A DNA stretch of 64,000 nucleotides from Pezicula radicicola (Eukaryota; Ascomycota; Leotiomycetes; Helotiales; Dermateaceae): the NCBI GenBank assembly GCA_003008705.1, contig PDUO01000002.1, positions 1,816,898 through 1,880,897 of the forward strand, read 5' to 3'. The notes under the pieces are model-generated. The model was not told where the DNA came from. It ran no database searches and saw only the letters and a program-made list of their open reading frames with translations. Every line of letters starts with the position of its first letter. Within the stretch, counting starts at the first letter, position 1. Made by a program: the position numbers and the translations under genes. Below are positions 25,441 to 35,773 of the stretch, piece by piece.

Positions 25441-26531
25441 AAATGGAGTGATGGATGTTGTATTTGCTTATAATGTATTCGCTGGTAATTAGTAGACTGT
25501 CGCTGGGGTATTTATAGGGGATGAAAAAAGGAGGCGTCGGAACAAGGAAAAAAAGAGTTGCTATTTAGCTTATTGTATTTTGGGAGGATTACGGGACATG
25601 AGGGCACAAAGAGCCTGGATGACTGATGGCTATATGACTTGATTTAGCTGCTTTATTTTAAATTTACTCTTAGCTAATATACCTTGTGCTCCCTATTATT
25701 CAGGAGGGTTCATGGAGTTTGCGACTGGGATTGGTTCCTTGGGGTGGGGTGGTGAGGTTTGTTCTGCTTTTGATTTTTCCTTCTTGCTTTTCAGAGTTCG
25801 TCTTAAGATTCGGAAAGTATATCGTGGCGGTCTAAAATAGAGCTTTCAGCTTGATGTTGTGAAAATGGATGGTTCGGTTCCAAGTTTGAAGTGAGCGATT
25901 CGCCCTTCCACATAGCGTTTCCCATCTATTCTTGCTATCTACCTACGCATAGGCCGAACATTAGCAACTGCGCTGATCTTCTTATTTGAAAATATTATGT
26001 GAGACGAACGTCTTTTATAATTCTCTGGGTTGCTTTTGTCGATGGAGGAAGTTTTTCCTTTTTCGTCTCTATTGGAATGGAATTGAATATTCTTAGGAAT
26101 CTTGTTAGTAAACTAGGTTAAGTTGTTGAGTTAGTTCGGTTTATTAAATTTGCTTGAGTAATTTATCACAAAAGCTTTCCTTGATAGAACCGAGTACCTA
26201 CCTACTGCTTGGAACAAAAATCTCTCACGCTTTAAGATTGCAATTCAAGGACTTCGTATTTCATTTCCCTTCTCTCAATATTTATAGACCATGGAGAATC
26301 TTCAAGTTTACTCAAACATCCATGCTTTAATTGCCATATCACAGAGCCCGCCTATCAGTACTTCTAGTAACCCGAAATGAGTAAATCAACTAGATAAGTG
26401 ACTGAAAATAACCAACTCAAAATGACTGAGTGACTCAAGAGCCAAACCACGGACCCAATCATACCATTAATATCATCAATACCTGCAAGACAACGTAAAA
26501 CGCCGACAGCTACAAGGAAAGAAATCCAAGT
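25441..26531. other. Convergent intergenic region (3' flanks)
   Basis: About 1.1 kb between two converging genes. T-rich and A-rich stretches typical of 3' UTRs are visible. No gene was found. Confidence 0.6.
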
Positions 26532-27811
26532 TTAGTTGCGAAAAGTAGGGCGTAAGGGACGAGTAGAACTGTTCTCAGAAGCAGCGGTGGTTCGTGCAGT
26601 GCCGCCATGAGGAGGGTATTCCTCGAGTTCGATAGCACTACGAGCTTGAGGATTATTTGCACCAGTGTTTTCAAAGTTAAATTCCTCGCGACGATCGATG
26701 TAGTTGGCAGTGTTGATAGTTTCGTCATGTGTGGGAAGGGCAGTGACAAAGGTTACCCAACCGGTGTTCCAGACGATATCCATTGAACACATAAGCCAGC
26801 AGAGCCAACCATGCTCAGCACCATTATAGTGGAAGAGGAGACCAAGGTTGACGGCAGTACTGACTAAGATAGCAACGGATGAGAACAAAGTCTTGCGTGT
26901 AATGAAGGCAACAATCGTTTCAGAGGCTTTCGCAGGTTGATGACGGAGGTCGATACCGATAACTCCACCGCTGCAACGAAACATAGTACCGATACGCCTG
27001 AAGAACCAAGCGACGTCAGGATCAATGAAGGCGTGAAAGAAGGTGGGAAATTGATCTTTGGCGAAACGGTAAAAGATCCATGATACCGTGAGATTGCAAG
27101 CGATGTCGAACACCAACATTGGTAGTGTGATATACGTTCTCAAGCCGATAGTGCAATATCCTGCTTCGACACTAGCAACGGGATAGAAGAAGCAGATTAC
27201 TGCAATTTCGCCGAAGCATGAAATGACCAAGTAGAAACAGGCTTGCCAGAGTCGGTCCTTCGAACGTGGATAGTAACCCTTACGTAGGGCGTGGACTCGC
27301 TCCATTAGGAAGATGTAGAGAATGACTTTGCCGCCGAGGTAGAACACAAGACAAACTTCGATTGCTGCTAGACAGGTTTCGCCCTTATGCATGCCCCATC
27401 CAAGACCTGAAACAAGAACAGATACCAAGAAGGCCAAGCTGCTGATATAAATTATATGCAGCAAGCATCGGGAGAAGTTCAGACTGGTTGGGCGAAAGAG
27501 CTTGAGAGTCTTGGCCCGTAGACCTTAGTATGATGTCAGCGTTGTTGGTTATAATTTTTCGAGAAGTTGTACATACCATAGCAGCCAAGAACGAAGAGGA
27601 AGAAGATCGCTTCAGCTACAATCCACGCAATGACTTGATACGAGGTTGCACCTGAAATAGCAATCTCTCTCTTGTCCGAGAGTAGTTGCATGATGTGGTC
27701 AGTAGGTACAGCATCGACGAGTGAAGAGAAGAAGAAGATGGCGATGATGATGGCGAAGGCAAGAGACAACATTGCTGCAGATGTTGAGCTAGCTACTCTA
27801 CTCGACAGCAC
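26532..27811 (-). CDS. Unrecognised multi-pass (7-8 helix) membrane protein, 408 aa
   Basis: Two exons, 27577-27811 and 26532-27523, join in phase across a 53-nt intron. I do not recognise the family. Hydrophobic segments: an N-terminal signal or anchor (AMLSLAFAIIIAIFFFSSLV), then about seven helices, including YQVIAWIVAEAIFFLFVLGC, LLHIIYISSLAFLVSVLVSG, CLVFYLGGKVILYIFLMERV, CFGEIAVICFFYPVA, LPMLVFDIACNLTVSWIFY, VAILVSTAVNLGLLFHY and WLCWLMCSMDIVWNTGWVTF. A helix followed by MERVHALRK resembles the 'ER' turn of receptor-like proteins, and the hydrophilic C-tail is acidic then Ser/Thr-rich. A signal peptide plus seven helices would suit a receptor-like topology; a transporter or an orphan membrane protein is equally possible. 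The start may be ATG 27811 or 13 codons inside. Confidence 0.75.
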
Positions 27812-29191
27812 TAGTAACTCGAAAGAAGCATGACAGAACCGAAGATCAAGAAGGAGAACTGAGAGAAGAAGAACTATATGAAGTAGTTGCGAAGATAGTA
27901 ATCTGATTGGGAAGATGTGTTGCGTGGTGTTGTTGTTTGATAGTGGTGTTGTGAGATGAACGATCTATCAACAATAGCAACAATAGCTAGAATAGCTAGC
28001 TATGACGTCGTTTAACAAGATCACGGGATTTTGTGCCCTAAATCCTTCGAGGACTGTTCGGGTCTGTCTGCTTATCGTAAGCGCGATAAGGGCTTTTTGT
28101 ATTGGAAATTTGAAATTCGAAATCGTCGAGAGCGGCAGACAAAAAGACTTGCTCGCTTCGGAAGCTCGCTTAAGTTGTCAAGTCTTTTTGTCTTCAGGGG
28201 GATCGTTCTGGATGCGAGGAAACTAACCTAGAGTATTGAATGGGGGAGAATATCCCTTCGGTAATTACATTATGCTGTTCTGTGAGAAGTTGAGTTCTGC
28301 GGATTTGCGGCTGTGATGTTTGTGGTTACCGATAGTCAGTGAAACCCACACGAGCTAACTTGATGATTAAGGTATTTTAGGACTCTCACAATTACGGTAA
28401 CGACTGCCTCATGAGAAACCTTTGGTAACTCAAACTAAGATATTTGAATTCTTTACATAGTTTACAGCTATTCAATTTACTTAGTCTCTGGAAATGAGGT
28501 TATAGTCTGTATTCCTCGCTATTAGCCCTAGTAAGCTAAACTAAGGGAACTTAGTAAACTTAAATAAAAAGTAGTATTCTCAGACTCTTTTTTTAGTGGA
28601 ATAGCTGTAGGATTGGATTTTAGTCATACCATGGTTGGTAACTAAAGCCAAAATTGTTCTCTAGACTACAAAGTCTACAATATCACTAAATATCCTCAAT
28701 TTGCCTACTAAAGTTCTCAAACGCCTCTACAAGAAATGCTTGTTTTGCAGATAATTATAAAAATCCCTAAAATGAAATCGTGAATTTTTGTAATCCGTGT
28801 TAATCTAAAGACCGTGTTGACTATAAGCAGATTTAGATAGCGAATACTACGCTAGCTCATTGAAAAGGTATACTCAACTGCTAAGAATTACAATAGAACG
28901 TGGAATAGAAATTAAAAAGCCCTGACACTCATATCAAATAGTAACGGGACTTTACTATCTTGCAAAAGTTAAGTAAATTTTTCTCGCAGTTCACCAAGAG
29001 TGAGTTGGTTGATGGATGAAGAAGCCGTGGATTAGTCATCGGAATACACCAGCCACCAGCCACCGTCAAAGTCGGCGCTAGTGTTAGCGCCGATATCAGT
29101 ACTCACTGATTGTAGCGGTCGTCGTTACAACATACAAGCTATCTCTAAACAATACCTACCTTACCTACGGAACCTTCAACAATCAGACAAG
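27812..29191. other. Intergenic region, AT-rich at its right part
   Basis: No gene was found. The left part is the promoter of the membrane-protein gene and holds a perfect 15-nt inverted repeat (28137-28193). From about 28,240 to 29,040 the sequence is AT-rich with many stops in all frames. Confidence 0.6.
28137..28193. repeat. Perfect 15-nt inverted repeat (hairpin potential)
   Basis: AGACAAAAAGACTTG at 28137-28151 is matched exactly by its reverse complement CAAGTCTTTTTGTCT at 28179-28193, leaving a 27-nt loop. It lies in the divergent space about 330 nt upstream of the membrane-protein gene and 1 kb upstream of Kin17. It could be a small non-coding RNA hairpin, a protein-binding dyad or the scar of a tiny element. 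Confidence 0.7.
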
Positions 29192-30324
29192 ATGCCGAAA
29201 GCAGAAGTAGGAAGTACGAAACATTTGAATAACAAGCTAAAGTCCAAAGGATTGCAGCGCTTGCGGTGGTACTGTCAGGTGAGTGTGATACGTTCTCCAC
29301 GTTGCGCGGTTCTTCTCTGACTTCTTCCAGGTGAGTGCGATACGTTCTCCACATTGCGCAGTTCTTCTCTGACTTCTTCCAGGTGTGTGAGCGTCAAATG
29401 CGTGACGAGAATGGATTCAAAATGCACACTATGGCAGAGTCGCATGTCAGGCAGATGCTTCTCGTCGGTGAAGATCCTAAGAAGTTCATAAAAGAGTATA
29501 GCAACCAATTCCAAAGAGACTTCCTACTACTTCTGAGAACATCTCACGGCGAAAAGAAGGTCCAGCTGAATCACTTCTACCAAGAATACATCCATGACAA
29601 GAACCACATACATATGAACTCAACACAATGGCCGTCACTGACCGACTTTGCGAAACATCTGGGTAGGGAGGGTATTTGCAGGGTGGAGGAGAACGATAAG
29701 GGATTACATGTAGCTTGGATCGACAACTCACCAGAAGCACTTCGTCGCCAGGATGCGATCCGGAAGAAAGAACGTCAAGATAAAGGTGATGAGGAACGAG
29801 AGCAAATGCAGGTCAGGGAGCAAATACGCAGGGCGCAACTGGAAGCCGGAGGTCGAAGCGACGAGGAAGACGACAAAGAGAAAGAACTGAAGCGCGAGGA
29901 TGGGGAGAAGATAAAGCTGAGCTTTGGGCCAAAATCTTCGAAGACAGAGCCAGCACCGGTCCCAATAGAACAGACTACCAATGAAGGGGATTCTCCAGCA
30001 ACTGACGCCGAGGAGAATAAGGTTCTTTCGGAAGACCCGACCCCTGATCAGGTAACAACTGCGCAGCCCGCCGTTGCAGAAAGCGCGACAGCACCAGCCA
30101 AGGTGTCTCTGAAAATGGGGTTTTCAGGCAAGCCTAAAAATGTCTTTGCAACAGCTAAGAAGAATGCTCTCGGTGGTAAGAAAGCTGCTGTTATCGAACA
30201 ACCTAAGAAGATGAGTGAGGCGGAGCGTATTATGAAGGAAGAGATTGAGCGAAATGGGAAGAGAGGTAGGACTACGCCCGGATTTGGAGGACCTGGCCCT
30301 GCGCAAAAGAAGCAAAGATTTTAG
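29192..30324 (+). CDS. Kin17-like nuclear DNA/RNA-binding protein, 342 aa
   Basis: Two coding exons, 29192-29278 and 29383-30324. The N-terminus (MPKAEVGSTKHLNNKLKSKG) leads to the Kin17 zinc finger, where WYCQVCERQMRDENGFKMH and then ESH form the C2H2 set. The intron interrupts it between the two cysteines (CQ|VC). The Kin17 domain with its winged-helix part follows: RQMLLVGEDPKKFIKEYSNQF, then HFYQEYIHDKNHIHMNSTQW, then the block GREGICRVEENDKGLHVAWID. After about residue 150 comes a charged coiled-coil (RRQDAIRKKERQDKGDEERE) and a disordered region ending KKQRF. Metazoan C-terminal SH3-like KOW modules are absent, as is usual in ascomycetes. The family acts in DNA replication/repair and in spliceosome or RNA metabolism. 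Its intron is a remarkable tandem duplicate. Confidence 0.93.
29279..29382 (+). repeat. Tandemly duplicated complete intron (2 x 52 nt) in the Kin17 gene
   Basis: 29279-29330 and 29331-29382 are two 52-nt copies in direct head-to-tail order, identical except at three positions (unit positions 8, 23 and 30). Each begins GTGAGTG, contains a CTGAC branch-like motif and ends CTTCTTCCAG. Each therefore looks like a complete spliceosomal intron by itself. The coding frame is restored only if all 104 nt are removed. Keeping one unit shifts the frame by one and brings a TGA within the retained copy. Confidence 0.95.
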
Positions 30325-30627
30325 AACTGTATGGCTAAGTTCCATATGGAGTTTGGTGTGGTTGGGACTTGGGAGCATATTGGCGGCGTTGATAAACTTG
30401 ATACCATTTGCATTTTGTCTGTAGAGGCATCCATACGATGCTTGAAATATTACTCCATGAACTCCTGTATCAAATTCTCCCAGTGACCTCCAAAACCATT
30501 CCCCTGCTGAACTCCCGACCTCTATGCTGCCTTAGACTAATATCGTTCCTCAATCGGCCTCCGTTGCACTACCATCACGTCTGTAAATTCATTAGTAGAT
30601 GTGCAAGACCACCAAAGAAAGGTTTCC
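30325..30627. other. Convergent intergenic region (Kin17 / Spt4 3' ends)
   Basis: About 300 nt of 3' flanking sequence between converging genes. No other feature was seen. Confidence 0.6.
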
Positions 30628-31033
30628 TTACGGGATGTATTTCACCCTCGCCTCATCCTCCATAACAGCCACCACCTCCTCGGGCAAGATCCCGCTGACC
30701 TTCGTCGCATAGACACCCCTAACATAGCCATCCAAGCGCTGCCACTTCGCGACCCATGATTTCGAGGGATCGGCAAGGGTGATGAGGCCTTCGAAAACCT
30801 GAGAGGTACAGTCGATGATAGCATCCATGGATCCTTCAAGATGTAGGAATTCTTCACAGTTGGGGCATCCTTCCTTGAGGAATCGCTGGGAAATTATGAG
30901 TTAGCTTGGTATTGTTTGTATGCGCGATGGAATGGAAAGGGTAAGGACGAACGTTTTGTGTCATTACGATGGAGCAGACCATACAGGCGCGCAGATTGCG
31001 CTGTTGGCCTGGAGGAACATAATTTTCAGTCAT
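30628..31033 (-). CDS. Transcription elongation factor Spt4, 112 aa
   Basis: Exons 30953-31033 and 30628-30885 join in phase. The protein has the four-cysteine zinc site of Spt4: RACMVCSIV in exon 1 (C-x2-C) and GCPNCEEFL in exon 2 (C-x2-C). The rest of the compact fold follows: [36 protein letters not shown] and [12 protein letters not shown]. Spt4 pairs with Spt5 (DSIF), which clamps RNA polymerase II and supports processive elongation and silencing. Length is typical (about 110-120). The intron donor is GTTCGT rather than GTAAGT; its 67-nt span and the perfect rejoining of the zinc site support it. The gene lies head-to-head with the Pop8-like gene, with 204 nt between start codons. Confidence 0.95.
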
Positions 31034-31237
31034 TTTTGGGATGGTGTTATGATGGGTATGGTTGTAATAAAGAAGTTCTTGTCCGAAGTTGGTACTTGTT
31101 TTGGCGCGATTTTGACGAGGCTGCAAAACGAGCTCGCTCTTTTGAAAAGGCTGAGCGACAGCCGCGACAAAGAAATTACCAGACCAAACAAAAAGATGTG
31201 AATTTTCACCCAAACCTTCTAGAAGAACTGCTACACG

Positions 31238-31681
31238 ATGACCGAGATCGCAGAAGATGTCAGTATGGTAGATGAAGTCCCGATGAGCAGTCAAAAGCAG
31301 AAACCTTCTAAAGGTCATGAGATCACTACCAAGACGATCAAAACTCCACCCTTCTCTTACCTCTACCTGGAATTGATCACTTCATCGACAAGCCAGGTTA
31401 ACTTGGACAATCTCACGGTTCGCTCTCACATCACTGCTGCACTCAAGCAATTTCTCGGCCTTACAGGAGCAGCTATTTCAATCGACATTTTGAAGGTTGA
31501 TGGAAGTGAATGTTGGATAAGAGTCCCGCGAGAGGATCTCAGCCCTGTCATGGCTGGATTGGGAGGCTGGGTTGGCGGAAAGAAGGATGATGTGCAAGTT
31601 GGCTGGAGAATCAAGGGAAGTGGGAACTGGCTCAGTTTACTTGTAGGAAAGAAGGGAGTGGAGGAGATCTGGGATGCATAA
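31238..31681 (+). CDS. Ribonuclease P/MRP Pop8-like subunit, 147 aa
   Basis: Single exon. After a short acidic leader, the segment from about residue 33 ([18 protein letters not shown]) to the end matches the Pop8-like domain, a small ferredoxin-like RNA-binding fold shared with Pop5. Core parts are [40 protein letters not shown] and [15 protein letters not shown]. Family members belong to nuclear RNase P and RNase MRP, which mature tRNA 5' ends and rRNA. It shares a short bidirectional promoter with spt4. Assignment rests on the pattern of these blocks as I recall them; Pop8 is fast-evolving, so the exact subunit name is a little less sure than the family. Confidence 0.8.
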   Translation: MTEIAEDVSMVDEVPMSSQKQKPSKGHEITTKTIKTPPFSYLYLELITSSTSQVNLDNLTVRSHITAALKQFLGLTGAAISIDILKVDGSECWIRVPREDLSPVMAGLGGWVGGKKDDVQVGWRIKGSGNWLSLLVGKKGVEEIWDA

Positions 31682-31903
31682 GATCACGGAGTCAGGAGTT
31701 AAATCGGATGTAAGGGCACATTAGATCTTTCTATTGTGAGACGGTGCCATGATGCTACGTCTAATTTTACAAGCCTTTGGCATCCTTATTCTTCATTTAC
31801 CCCAAGACATGAACGCCCGCTATTCAGATGTCCATAGTAAATGCCGGAGATGCATGGAATTCAGTAAATGCCGGTATGATGCTGAAAAGAAAGATATTTC
31901 GGC

Positions 31904-33720
31904 TTAAGTTGCGGACATGAGAGAACTCTGAGCATATGCCTGTTCATACGAGTTAGAAAGAAACCTAAAAGAGAGATATTGTAGTATCTTGTGGTTCTTA
32001 CCATTGGCTTAATGTTAGGATGTGGAACTGCATCAAATTTATGGAAATCAAGTTTGTAATCAGGTCCGATATTAATATAAGCACCTTTGTTCTCTGTGCT
32101 GTCACAATATTTTGGCGCAGAGAATACTATTGGTATGTTAGCGACTTCCTACCATGTATGCATTGTTGAGGTAAGAATTACCTGTAATGCACTTCCCGTC
32201 ATGCTCTTCTTCGTAACCTTCCATTCGTACTTCGTGACTGCGGATGATAGCTTCCAGGCCATTCTTTTCACAGAATCTCTTCGTAATATCTGGACCGAAC
32301 TGCATGCCAACTCCTCTCTTACTTGGTCCTCGACCTGGCTCTGTCTGTGGATCAGTCCAAAGCATTTCCATCATTAACCCTGCCTGCCCTGGTTGACGCT
32401 GGTTGTGTCTGTTCAATTTCCGGATATCATCAAGAGTGATATTATCGTCGGAGAACAGACCACCATGCAGAACCAAGTATTTCTGGCCAATGAGAGTAGC
32501 GAGAGGTAAAGCAGAGAAACTTTCCGAGAACAGTCTGAACACACGCTCTATGTTGACCAGTCAGCATAAATATCTCAAGGCAAGCTGGACATGAAGACTT
32601 TCACATACCATTGTATTTTGCTTTGCACTCTCCCTCAAACCCATAAACACGGTTCATATCATCCGTTTCATGGTTACCACGGTTGATAAAAAAAGAAGAC
32701 GGCCGCAACCATTTATAAGCATATAATAGGAGCGCAATTTCAGTAGACCAAGAACCTCTGTCAACAAAATCACCGTTGAAAAGATAGTAGTGTTTCTCAG
32801 TAGGAAACCCGTTCAGTCTGAAAAGCTCCATCAAGTCGAAAAATTGGCCTATTGAATCGAGTTAGCAGTTGTAAACTTTTCGAACAACGAATACACCAAC
32901 CGTGAGTATCTCCACAAACTGTCAACTGAGCATCGTCCTCAATCTCCATCTCGACCATTGTAGCTTCGTCATAGACAATCTTCTGTACTGCTATGACAAT
33001 CTGGTAAACATATTTCTTATGAATCTTCTTCCCATTCTTGAAACGTTCCAGCATATCATTGATGAATTCCGTCGTCATCTCCTTTTCGAGTTTCACACCG
33101 TCATAATCCGCATCGACAACCATAGAGTCAAGATCTAGACCCTCCGCAGCGGATGGTGGATCTCCGACTTCAATAGCCGCGAAGAACTCAACCCTTCGCA
33201 CAATCTTCTCGCATTCTGCTAACTTGAGTTTTGCATCTTTATCATTAGGACTTTTTCTAACAACAGTTTTGAAGTCTCTGAGGGCATCTCGGGACTTGAG
33301 GATCGCAGTGTAGGCGACGGCTCGTCGATAGTATGCCTAGACAGGTACTTAGCTAAGGACCAGGCTTAAAAAGACAAAGAGAGTCTGCCACCAGGCGCGC
33401 TGATGGGGTCGCGGTCACAAGAAGGTGCACCATACCTTTACAAAGTTGGGATCCAGCTCAATGGCTTTTGTTGCATCTGCTATTGCGTAACCATATGCTT
33501 CGGATTTGATATTCGCCTCCGCAAAGTTAGTCACACGAGCGCGGGGAGCTTGCGGAATATAGGGAAATACCTGAGCTCTATTAGAGTAAAACGTTGGTTC
33601 TTTATCGTTCAGTTCGATAGCCTTGGTATAGAAGTCAATTGCTGTAGGCCAGTCGTGGGCGGCGAATGCTTTGTTGCCCTGGTTCTTGAAGCCAACAGCT
33701 TCCTCCACTGCAGAAGTCAT
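31904..33720 (-). CDS. Serine/threonine protein phosphatase 5 (Ppt1/PP5), 477 aa, seven exons
   Basis: Exons 33571-33720, 33436-33516, 32901-33336, 32609-32848, 32182-32547, 32002-32126 and 31904-31939 join in phase to 1434 nt. Residues 1 to about 105 form three TPR motifs (EAVGFKNQGNKAFAAHDW; AIADATKAIELDPNFVKAYY), which bind the Hsp90 tail and also inhibit the enzyme. The PPP catalytic domain follows with every signature: GDTHGQ near residue 220, GDFVDRG near 249, GNHE near 277, LWTDP, RSHE, and VFSAPKYCD near 425. The C-terminal helix is short (AQSSLMSAT). Metal-dependent dephosphorylation of Hsp90 clients and Hsp90/Cdc37 is the known role. It is divergent from the Ess2-like gene with 380 nt between starts. 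Confidence 0.96.
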
Positions 33721-34099
33721 GTTGAGGTGGCCGACAGATACAGTAGTACTGGACTTCCTTTGAGCTTAGCTATGTATGGATGCTTCCGATAGTCTGCAAA
33801 ATAAGAAAAGCAACAAACAGCCTATCCCAGAACAAATAAGATGGGGAAGAAGTCCAGGTGAGAACCAGTGGACAGAATGTTCTGGTCTGGGTTAGCGTGG
33901 CGGCAACCTTGCAAGGATAGTTCTTATCGAGAGTTAATCTTTTGAGCCTCAATTACGGAATATCATACGAACATCTTAAATTCACCAACCCTCGTCCCTC
34001 GCCCCTGTCATCCCCCTCACCATCCCCGCTTTCAAGATCGTGGGGGATCTTGAGCCACTCTTCACACGCCATCTACTGTATTTACCTAATCTAGCGATC
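33721..34099. other. Divergent promoter region (PP5 / Ess2-like)
   Basis: About 380 nt between two start codons. The Ess2 frame is open back to 34040, with an extra 20 codons that I regard as leader. No other feature. Confidence 0.6.
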
Positions 34100-35458
34100 A
34101 TGGCTTTGGAGCAGTCGAAATCCACATCCTTGGTGCGTCGCTCAAATGACTCCGAACTCATGCCACCGCCCCCCAAGCGCATCAAGAGACCTAAGAATGT
34201 CATCGATGAAGAAACCTATACGGAAGCCATCTCCGAAATCATCGCGCGCGACTTCTTTCCTGGTCTGCTGGAAGCCGAAACCCAGCAAGAGTATCTCGAC
34301 GCCCTTGACTCCCGCGATGGCGCCTGGATTTCTAGTGCTAGCCGGAGACTACAGCAGGTCATGACTCCCGGGAGGAAGAGGGGACGTCGAGGAACTTCTA
34401 TTCAAACACCAGCGCGGGCTTTGGATACACCTAGGGGCTTTGGAGGAGATACACCAATGTCGGTGGTGTCTGACATGACTGCGTCGACACAAACTGAGAG
34501 AACAGTGGAGGTTGATACGAACATGAGTCTGGACAACTTTCAGTCACGGTACACTAGCGAGGATAATGAGAGCTTTTATAAGCTTATCGACAAGCAGAAT
34601 CAGAAAAGGGCCGAGAAGTATGCTTGGTTATGGCAAGGAAATAAGATGCCTTCGAACATGATGTTGAAACAGAAGGAGGTCAAAACAAAGTTGCTGCAAT
34701 CACGAGGCTCTTTAGATGATGACGGGGGCAAGAGGGATAGACTAGTGATCACGGACTCAAATGAGAAGCCTGCTAGACCAGACGGTTGGAAGTCAAGACC
34801 ACAAAACCAACTTATGTTTCGGCCTGAAAGTGTAGAGGATTCGCTTGAAACGGTTGCACAAAAGGCCCAGAATGAGTCCAAAGCTGCACCAAAGGGAGTT
34901 GCATACGCTAACACTCGTCTGCCAGTAGCTGAATTAAAGCAAAGCCAGGCTATACCAAATTCTCCCTCCCTATCTGCCATTGGAGATGCAATCGCTGGAC
35001 GTCGTCGCGCATCGGATTTAGAGTCGGACTTTAATGGCAGCGAAACACCTCGCGTCAATGGCTATGCGTTTGTCGATGACGAACCAGAGGAGGAAATATA
35101 TGATCCTACTCAAGTTATTGATCTTGGGAAGGGTGAAGTGACAAAAAATCCTTTTGCAATCAAGGAACAAAGCAAGAGGGAAGACCTACACCATCGAATG
35201 GTTGACAAAGTAGCGAGAACGAAGAGAGCTTCTTCAAGAATTGGTATGACTGGCAGGGCTGATCTAACTCCAGTTCCAAAATTCCCCAGCAGCCCGAGGG
35301 TTCACGCTGGACAATTAACACCTGCCGCGCAGCGTCTTTGGAGCAGAGTAGGAATGTCTAGTAGCGCAGGATCACCGAGCGCTTTCGGATTAAAGACGCC
35401 TGGAACTGTACGGACAAAGTCAGGCTTGAGGACTAAGTGGACTCCCAGCGGGAAATGA
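34100..35458 (+). CDS. Ess2/DGCR14 (Bis1) nuclear splicing-associated protein, 452 aa
   Basis: Single exon. The Es2 family pattern is clear from the N-terminus: MALEQSKSTSLVRRSNDSEL, then PPPPKRIKRPKNVIDEETYT and AISEIIARDFFPGLLEAETQ. A middle block follows with SLDNFQSRYTSEDNESFYKL and KYAWLWQGNKMPSNM, where the FQ..YTSEDN signature is typical, and then GWKSRPQNQLMFRPES. The C-terminal block VPKFPSSPRVHAGQLTPAAQ with LWSRVG is also conserved. Family members are components of late spliceosome (C) complexes. I chose ATG 34100 because known members start close to 'MAL..S..LVRR'; the ATG at 34040 would add 20 residues. Regions between the blocks are Ser/charge-rich and likely disordered. Confidence 0.93.
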   Translation: MALEQSKSTSLVRRSNDSELMPPPPKRIKRPKNVIDEETYTEAISEIIARDFFPGLLEAETQQEYLDALDSRDGAWISSASRRLQQVMTPGRKRGRRGTSIQTPARALDTPRGFGGDTPMSVVSDMTASTQTERTVEVDTNMSLDNFQSRYTSEDNESFYKLIDKQNQKRAEKYAWLWQGNKMPSNMMLKQKEVKTKLLQSRGSLDDDGGKRDRLVITDSNEKPARPDGWKSRPQNQLMFRPESVEDSLETVAQKAQNESKAAPKGVAYANTRLPVAELKQSQAIPNSPSLSAIGDAIAGRRRASDLESDFNGSETPRVNGYAFVDDEPEEEIYDPTQVIDLGKGEVTKNPFAIKEQSKREDLHHRMVDKVARTKRASSRIGMTGRADLTPVPKFPSSPRVHAGQLTPAAQRLWSRVGMSSSAGSPSAFGLKTPGTVRTKSGLRTKWTPSGK

Positions 35459-35773
35459 TGATAGAGCAGTGTATAGGGAACTATTATGGAGGCGTTAAGA
35501 TACTCAATTTGATTTATTGGAATTGAGCATTTTAATAAAATACTATAATGAAGTCAAGAAAACAATATTCCTCCATATGTTTTGTGAGAAAGGAACAAGC
35601 ACCGCGAATAAACTCTCAATGTGAAGAGCTCGGCGAATGATCCCCGACGTCATGTACAGGGGTAAGCTTCAAGCTATGTTTTTTACTGTGAACATTTGTA
35701 CGACTACCGTACGACGACTCACCACACAACACCATGATTCGATGATATACAGCGATATTCCGCAATCTCTGCG
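35459..35773. other. Intergenic region between Ess2-like and Coq8 genes
   Basis: About 315 nt of 3' flank and promoter; nothing else recognised. Confidence 0.6.
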
